Shown: piece by piece, positions 58,622-64,000 of the stretch | Layout of the letters: every line of letters begins with the position of its first letter | How positions within the stretch are numbered: the stretch's first letter is position 1 | Origin: Nymphaea colorata | Taxonomy: Eukaryota > Streptophyta > Magnoliopsida > Nymphaeales > Nymphaeaceae | Assembly: GCF_008831285.2 (NCBI RefSeq) | Contig: NC_045140.1 | Location: 25,128,131-25,192,130, forward strand | DNA: 64,000 nucleotides | Direction of reading: 5' to 3' | Notes under the pieces: generated by a model | The model's database searches: none | What the model saw: only the letters and a program-made list of their open reading frames with translations | What the model was told of the DNA's origin: nothing | Translations under genes and position numbers: made by a program

Positions 58622-59063
58622 TAGGGCTGCACACGAGCCGAGTCGAGCTCGAGCTTGCCCAGCTCGAGCTCGACTCGACTCAACGAGCTCGAGCTCGAAC
58701 TCGACTCGAACTCGAGTCGAGCTACCTAACACAAGCTCGAGCTTGACTCGATTAAATAAAGTCGAGCTCGAGCTCGACTCGATTAACTCGATTAGCTCGT
58801 CTAAATAAAATATGATCCTTCTTTTTAAAATATCTAGTAAATTTCATGACGTGGGATGAAATTTGTTTACTCATCGAGTATAAACGAGTCGAGTCGAGTA
58901 TAAACGAGTCGAGTTCTTAAAACTCGAACTCGACTCGTTTACTCATTCGAGTTTCATTGTAAGCTCGAACTCGACTCGTTTATAAACGAGTCGAGCTCGA
59001 GCCAAGTTTAACCGGGCGAGTTCGAGTCGAGCCCGAGCTGGCTCGACTCGTTGTGCAGCCCTA
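58622..59063. mobile_element. Non-autonomous hAT-like MITE with perfect 8-bp target duplication
   Basis: The element begins TAGGGCTGCACACGAG and ends in the reverse complement (GTTGTGCAGCCCTA). It is flanked on both sides by CTGTTAAG (58614-58621 and 59064-59071). The 8-bp duplication and TAGGG ends are signatures of the hAT superfamily. The 442-bp interior is built of GAGCTCGAG/ACTCGACTCG palindromic blocks and carries no ORF. Confidence 0.85.
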
Positions 59064-59974
59064 CTGTTAAGTTACTGCACCAAAATCCCAAAAGGGAACA
59101 AACATTAATGGCTGACCACTGACATCTAAATAATGCATCTGGTAGAGATCATTCTCCTTTTTAATGGGAAGTTGAGAGCATATCTAAAAGACATGAATCG
59201 GGAAGCAGTTGGTTGCCAGGGTTTAATTGCAATTGTTTCCTTTGCACTGCCTATGAGAATTTATGGAACTCAGAAATTATTCATTCTTGGGTGGTCCCTT
59301 GCCCTCCTTCGACCTTCAAGACAAAATGGGTGTGTACAAGATCACCTGTCCTGTCCCGGTTCATCGTTTGTTAGTATGAACTTGTATTGGAACAAGGGTT
59401 GCCCGTTTTCTTTATTAATTGGCATTTCTCGAAGAACTTTCCTAAATCAAATACATTATTACATACGATGGGGAAGGACAAAGATTGATCGGACAGGATC
59501 GGAACGTTCTTGAAGATGGCCTGCATTTCTATCAATCAGCTAAACAATCTAGGAACTCCTAGACTAGCATTGGGTTCATGTTCTGGTGGACATGTGATCC
59601 CGTTTAGCCGGTTCACAACTTCAGGCCACAGCTCATGCGAGCGCCTAGAGAAGCAACACCGACCGCCACCGTAGATTTTCAGGAGGGGCCCCCTCCTCAC
59701 CCTCCGTGATACCATACTGACAGTTGTAAGCATGCACCAGTTGCAGGCTATGGTGGTGAAAACAACTTTTAGCTTCATTAAAGCAGGAGAGCAAACTCGA
59801 AAAAGAAGCAACCATAGCTGCCCCTAGTTTGAGGCTTGTCAAACGATTTGAAAAAGTTGTTGCCATCTTTTGCCCCAGAAAAGTTAACCAGAATGCTGTG
59901 TTTAGAAAATGATATCACCTATCTTCTGCGACGACTAGGAGCGAAGGAATGATTCAAGTAGTAAACGACCAAAA

Positions 59975-59996
59975 GGGGGGGGGGGGGGGGGGGGGG
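59975..59996 (+). repeat. Homopolymer run of 22 G
   Basis: An uninterrupted 22-base G run about 315 bp upstream of the TMKL1-like ATG. It is able in principle to form G-quadruplexes, and is also a place where assembly length errors are likely. Confidence 0.85.
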
Positions 59997-60236
59997 AAGG
60001 TAGAGCGAAGATAGCCAGCCCCTTGATTCTGGCTGACCAGCCTCAGAGATGGCTCTGAGAGATTTTAATGGGGTGCCACTGTTGCTTCACAGGGGAAAAA
60101 ACAATTCGAGCCTGTCTTCTCAATCAGTCCCTGCTTCCTCCTTTACGTTTCTTGCTGCCAAAAGAGCTCAACAGAACCTCAAATCCTCAGTTTGACAGAA
60201 GACTTTACCTTCCTAATCTCTAGGAAGCTCCTGCTC

Positions 60237-60308
60237 ATGTTGTCATCACATCTGTGCATCAGCCTCATCTTCTTCTTCACTACCACCCATCCATTCATCA
60301 TTCATTGA
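60237..60308 (+). promoter_or_regulatory. Upstream ORF of the TMKL1-like gene (23 codons plus stop)
   Basis: An ATG at 60237 opens a 23-residue reading frame (begins MLSSHLCISL, hydrophobic with FFF then TTTH) that stops with TGA at 60306-60308, only three bases before the main ATG at 60312. If the transcript starts upstream of 60237, ribosomes must reinitiate or leak past it. A second possible uORF (60049-60195, 48 codons) lies farther up and may be outside the transcript. Confidence 0.5.
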
Positions 60309-60311
60309 TCC

Positions 60312-62258
60312 ATGGCTACCTCTGTCTTCTTCCTCTCCTTGTTCTTTCTCTCCCATGCATCTGCTCAATTTTCCAGTGACCCACAATTGCTATTTCAGAT
60401 AAAGGAAATTTTGGAAGGAAAAACTGGTGGTGGACAGAACCTTCTGCTGTCCACATGGAATCTCTCTTTTCCTTTCTGCGAATGGAGAGGAATCCAATGG
60501 CTGAATCAGAATGGAACCATTCTTGATTGCCAGTCATCTTCATTGAAGCTTCCCTCTTCTGATCCTGTTTACGTTTACAGTATCCAACTTTCAGCATCTG
60601 GATTGACAGGCAGGCTTCCAAAGGAATTGGGTAGCTTGAATTTCCTCGAAAAGCTTTACCTAAATGCAAATTCTCTTACTGGGGGAGTACCTCTTGAACT
60701 AGGGAACAGTCTCAACCTCAGGTTTCTGTCACTCGGCCAAAACAGTCTTAGTGGTGGCCTCCCATCCTCAATGTGGAATCTCTGTGATAATCTCGTTGAG
60801 CTAGACATCAGTGAGAACACCTTCTCTGGTTTCATTCCGTCCCCTGCTCTACCCAACACCACATGCTCGAAGCTACAAAGACTGGACTTGGGCTCCAACC
60901 ATCTCCAGGGCCCCGTTCCTGCGTTCATTTCCAGTCTCACCGGACTCCATTATCTTGACCTTCACAACAATTCATTTTCCGGGCCTATACCCAACGACCT
61001 TGCTTTACTGAACCTGACATTTCTAGATCTGTCTTTCAATAACTTCAGCGGGCCGATCCCAAATTTTACACTGGACTTCAGTGTCGATGGAAACCCGTTT
61101 CTTTGTGGACAGGCTTATTGCAAAGAAACGGGTGCTCGGGGGAAGAAACTGGGGATGAGAACTGGAATTTTGGCGGCAATGGTCATAAGCTTGGTAGCAT
61201 TTCTGGTTTTTGGAGCTTCCCTTTCCTTCTGTCTCCACAGTTCAGGGAAGAAGAAGAAGAAGAGGGAGTTGCAGGACGAGCAAAATGAGGAGAGTAGGCT
61301 AATCTTGTTCCATGGTGGAGCGAACTTAACGGTGGATGATCTTTTGAATGCCAATGGTGTGGTCATAGGCAAAACAGGGTACGGGACCCTGTACAAGGCT
61401 ACTGTTGCAGGTGATGGAGGGACTCTGATCCTCAGGCTACTTCAAGAGAACACGGTAAGAAAGCCTCATTCGACCTTCTTTTCTGCAATTAGGCTCCTGG
61501 GCAATCTTCATCACGAGAATCTAGTGCCGATTAAAGGTTGTTACCAAGGAGAAAGAGGGGAAAAACTTTTGGTTTACGGCTATGTGGAAGGTAAGAATCT
61601 CGCCGAGATGCTTCATTGTTCTAGCATGCAAAACCAATTGAGGTGGGCTAGAAGGTATGAGATTGCGTTAGGAATAGCTCATGGCCTAGCTTTCCTTCAT
61701 TCTGATTTTGGTGAGAACATTATCAATGTCTTTCATGGAAATCTCAAATCCAAGAATGTGATGATCGATGAATTTTATGTTCCAAAATTAATGGACTATG
61801 GTATGTCTGAGTTGATGAACCCCTCATCCCTGACCATAATGCTGAGTACAGCGGCAGAAGATGGCTACTGTGCACCTGAAGCATCTAAGCTGAAGAAGAT
61901 CATTAATGGCAGAAAGTATGATGTTTATAGCTTCGGAATCCTTCTACTTGAGATGATGATGGGCAGGCCAGCAGGAAGATGTGTTTCAGATCGTGATGAG
62001 TTTGTGGACCTGCCGACCATGGTGAAGAGGGCAGTCTTGGAAGAGAAAAGCATGTACATATTTGATGAATTGGTGCTGGGCATGGAGGAAGAAAGTGTCC
62101 TACTGGAGCTCTTACAGTTGGCTATGGGATGCTGTGCCCCTCTACCGTCTGTTAGGCCTGACATGAATGAGGTGATTAGGAAGCTTGAAGACCTCAGACC
62201 CACAAGCATTTCTTCCATGTACACATCTGTGGACTGTAGAAGCGACAGTGAGGCATAG
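60312..62258 (+). CDS. LRR receptor-like pseudokinase, TMKL1-like
   Basis: A single intronless ORF of 648 aa. Layout: signal peptide (1-18, cleavage near ASA|QF); LRR N-cap with CEWRGI (56-61); about five or six leucine-rich repeats at 90-255 (for example LDLHNNSFSGPIP); a Cys pair 265/270; a transmembrane segment at about 284-308 followed by a KKKKKR stop-transfer; and a C-terminal kinase-like domain. The catalytic residues are degenerate: the VAIK lysine is Arg375 (LILRLL), HRD is HGN (475-477) and DFG is DYG (495-497), while the APE motif survives (521-523). Order, length and motifs (KLLVYGYV, GILLLEMMMG, LAMGCCAP, VRPDM) match the Arabidopsis TMKL1 family (LRR-RLK subfamily III), an atypical kinase at the plasma membrane. 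It probably signals through partners and not by phosphotransfer. No frameshift is seen, so it is an intact gene. Confidence 0.93.
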   Translation: MATSVFFLSLFFLSHASAQFSSDPQLLFQIKEILEGKTGGGQNLLLSTWNLSFPFCEWRGIQWLNQNGTILDCQSSSLKLPSSDPVYVYSIQLSASGLTGRLPKELGSLNFLEKLYLNANSLTGGVPLELGNSLNLRFLSLGQNSLSGGLPSSMWNLCDNLVELDISENTFSGFIPSPALPNTTCSKLQRLDLGSNHLQGPVPAFISSLTGLHYLDLHNNSFSGPIPNDLALLNLTFLDLSFNNFSGPIPNFTLDFSVDGNPFLCGQAYCKETGARGKKLGMRTGILAAMVISLVAFLVFGASLSFCLHSSGKKKKKRELQDEQNEESRLILFHGGANLTVDDLLNANGVVIGKTGYGTLYKATVAGDGGTLILRLLQENTVRKPHSTFFSAIRLLGNLHHENLVPIKGCYQGERGEKLLVYGYVEGKNLAEMLHCSSMQNQLRWARRYEIALGIAHGLAFLHSDFGENIINVFHGNLKSKNVMIDEFYVPKLMDYGMSELMNPSSLTIMLSTAAEDGYCAPEASKLKKIINGRKYDVYSFGILLLEMMMGRPAGRCVSDRDEFVDLPTMVKRAVLEEKSMYIFDELVLGMEEESVLLELLQLAMGCCAPLPSVRPDMNEVIRKLEDLRPTSISSMYTSVDCRSDSEA

Positions 62259-63618
62259 TCCTCCATAAACTTCTGTGCTAAGCAGATCTTAGACTCTCAC
62301 CTTACAAACTCATCATTCTTCGTCACAACTTGGGCTTCAAAGACTTACACAGAGAAACGCTAATGCAATCAGTTCATGTCTTCCGTATTTGGAATCATAT
62401 GGGTGTAATAATTTAAGCTTCATGTACTTACTACAGTAGGCCGTAGATGGTCAGCTTTTGAATCAGCTAGCAAAAAGGTTGGAGATGTATGCGTCAGTCG
62501 ACCGCTGCAGGAACTTCCTCAGTTAAAGTGCTTTTTCATTGTTTAGGTAAGAAAAAGTAGCACATACGCTAGTGTTTGTTGCCATACTTCTCTCAAGAGC
62601 TTTTATTGATCAGTCTGGAGGACAGAAGATTCGAGTTGGGCAGCGATGATCTCTGCAAGGAATCCGCAGGCAAAATGAACTCTGCAATTCAATCGGACAC
62701 ATAAACCGACGAAGTGCCAACTTCATGAAAGAAGTTACTGTGCCATCTCTAGTCCCTCTCACCACTAGTCAAGAAAGTGTCTTTGTCTGTAAGCCCAAAC
62801 ATCATACCCGTGAAGAAGGAAATTGTTACAACTCCTATGAATATTTGATATCATAAGAGCTTTGCTGATTAGCATTTGCATTTTTCTGACGACGAAGCAA
62901 ACGAATTTTTTCTGTTGACTATGATACAACGATTCATCCAAAAGAAATTCAAATTGCGTATGAGATTACGACAAGACGAGCGAGATTACGACAAGACGAG
63001 CACCAGCACTACCCATTGGCTAAAGTGGCCACTGTTGATGTCTTGATTCCAAAAATCAAACTAAAGGTTAAAAGGGAAAAAGGTAATGCCTAGAGAGCTA
63101 CATATATAGAATGCTAGGAGGCATGCAAAAGGAAGCAAGCCAGAAAGCCTCGTTATAGAGTAGCGGGGAAGGCAATTCAATGGCTGCCATTGAATCCATG
63201 CAGGGATGTGAGGTCGTTGTCGTGTGATGGGCATTTGCAGCAGGGCAGGGGAAGGACATGGGCTACATAGAAAGCAGACAAGAAGCGGGCCTTGGGTCCG
63301 TCCAAAATTGCTCATGTATTACGCCCCCATCCCCTGGGCTTTAACGCCCTCACATTTTGTCTGCAAACTTTACACATCAGCTGATCTCGAATATATTCTT
63401 TTTTATGTTGACAACTCCCACAATAAAAAACTAGAAATTCAGAGACGAACACCGGAAACGATCTTCGATAGTTTTCTTCCCTTTTCTTTTTCTCTCTTTC
63501 ACTCCCTCGTTCACTTTTTTCTCTTTCTCTTTTCACAAAGATTGGTAAGTCATAGAGAGAAAAAGGACATAAAAATACACTCTCATTTTGAGAGACGGGT
63601 TTTAGTTATTGTATATAT

Positions 63619-63652
<34 letters not shown>

Positions 63653-64000
63653 CTTTTACCGCAGTTTTTGGAAATAAGGTTCTAGATGATTTGGTTTCAA
63701 GTTTGAACCCCGTCCCGATCAACTGAATTTGGCACGGTTGGATAACCCTATTTTCAAAAACTGATTAGTTTGAGATCAGGCTATCTAGTATCTAACATAA
63801 TAACATAAGTGCTCACTTTTTCAAATCACACCTGGGTATCCGATTAAACAAACCTTGGATCCGACTAGCATAAGATCCAATATGCCGGTGTCAGAATGAT
63901 ATCCGATTTCGGTTGGATATTGGACTTCAAATTTGAATTTGATTGTGAAACTGCACATTAAATCCAAACTTTTTTTTTGTTTTGCCAGATTCGATTCAAT
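62259..64000. other. 3'UTR of the TMKL1-like gene, then intergenic
   Basis: An AATAAT near 62407 may serve for polyadenylation. Beyond it are the 20-bp tandem repeat and (GA)n at 63619-63649. The 153-codon frame at 63224-63685 runs through CT- and GA-rich sequence and has no domain. Confidence 0.6.
62962..63001 (+). repeat. 20-bp perfect tandem repeat
   Basis: GAGATTACGACAAGACGAGC occurs twice without a mismatch at 62962-62981 and 62982-63001. Confidence 0.9.

Larger units (their letters stand above)
50981..60048. other. Intergenic between the MYB and TMKL1-like genes
   Basis: AT-rich. Contains a C11 run near 53365-53375, (AT)n near 54661-54680, a (CTAG)n run near 55260, the GGGCGGAGCC repeats (55.7 and 58.1 kb), a MITE fragment (56.06 kb), the intact MITE (58.6 kb) and the G22 run. 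Small ORFs at 57316-57567 (minus) and 59133-59513 (plus) have no recognisable domain. Confidence 0.65.

Noticed and set aside
59133-59513. 126-codon plus-strand ORF
   Set aside because: No recognisable domain, ordinary composition for random AT-balanced DNA, and no promoter or splice context.
59645-59866. Minus-strand ORF beginning MATTFSNRL, resembling a transit peptide
   Set aside because: Only 73 codons, ends without a domain, and no downstream exon is recognisable.
63224-63685. 153-codon plus-strand ORF
   Set aside because: Much of its length is CT/GA microsatellite translated as Phe/Ser/Leu and Arg/Glu repeats.

Overview
The window is nuclear DNA from a flowering plant. Four protein-coding genes can be read with confidence. 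They have plant-type GT-AG introns, AT-rich intergenic DNA full of (AT)n and (GA)n microsatellites, and small non-autonomous hAT-type elements with TAGGG termini. The species cannot be named from this evidence. The microsatellite load and the many short repeats would suit an early-diverging angiosperm such as a water lily, but that is a guess.

Layout: (1) 1-7.6 kb is mostly non-genic, with a degenerate hAT MITE (1715-1954), microsatellites, a possible short first exon (6431-6484) and an unrecognised last-exon-like ORF (7474-7625). (2) 7.8-13.3 kb, minus strand, holds RPT2, an AAA-ATPase subunit of the 26S proteasome: six exons, 444 aa, with a 2.9-kb first intron. (3) 13.3-17.9 kb is intergenic and ends in a promoter with two G-boxes. 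(4) 18.1-29.2 kb, plus strand, holds a PB1-domain Raf-like MAPKKK of group B4: a 5'UTR intron, eight coding exons, 1176 aa, and a 3.7-kb intron that splits the catalytic loop from the DLG motif. (5) 29.2-49.2 kb is a 20-kb gene-poor stretch with a diverged tandem duplication, one copy of which carries a hAT MITE with perfect target-site duplications. (6) 49.3-50.9 kb, plus strand, holds an R2R3-MYB of the MYB36/RAX type: three exons, 336 aa. (7) 51-60.2 kb is intergenic with a second intact MITE, copies of a dispersed repeat and a 22-base G run. (8) 60.3-62.3 kb, plus strand, holds an intronless 648-aa LRR receptor-like pseudokinase of the TMKL1 type, with an upstream ORF ending three bases before its start. 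(9) 62.3-64 kb shows no gene.

The genes are ordinary single-copy-style plant genes and not a functional cluster: protein turnover (RPT2), osmotic-stress/ABA-type signalling (B4 Raf kinase), developmental transcription (MYB36-like) and membrane signalling (TMKL1-like). I found no intact autonomous transposon, no convincing tRNA, rRNA or miRNA gene, and no previously undescribed multi-gene system. The observations most worth a second look are post-transcriptional: a hairpin filling the whole space between a splice junction and the kinase AUG, a weak splice donor whose retention would give a PB1-only protein, and the tightly placed uORF of the TMKL1-like gene.
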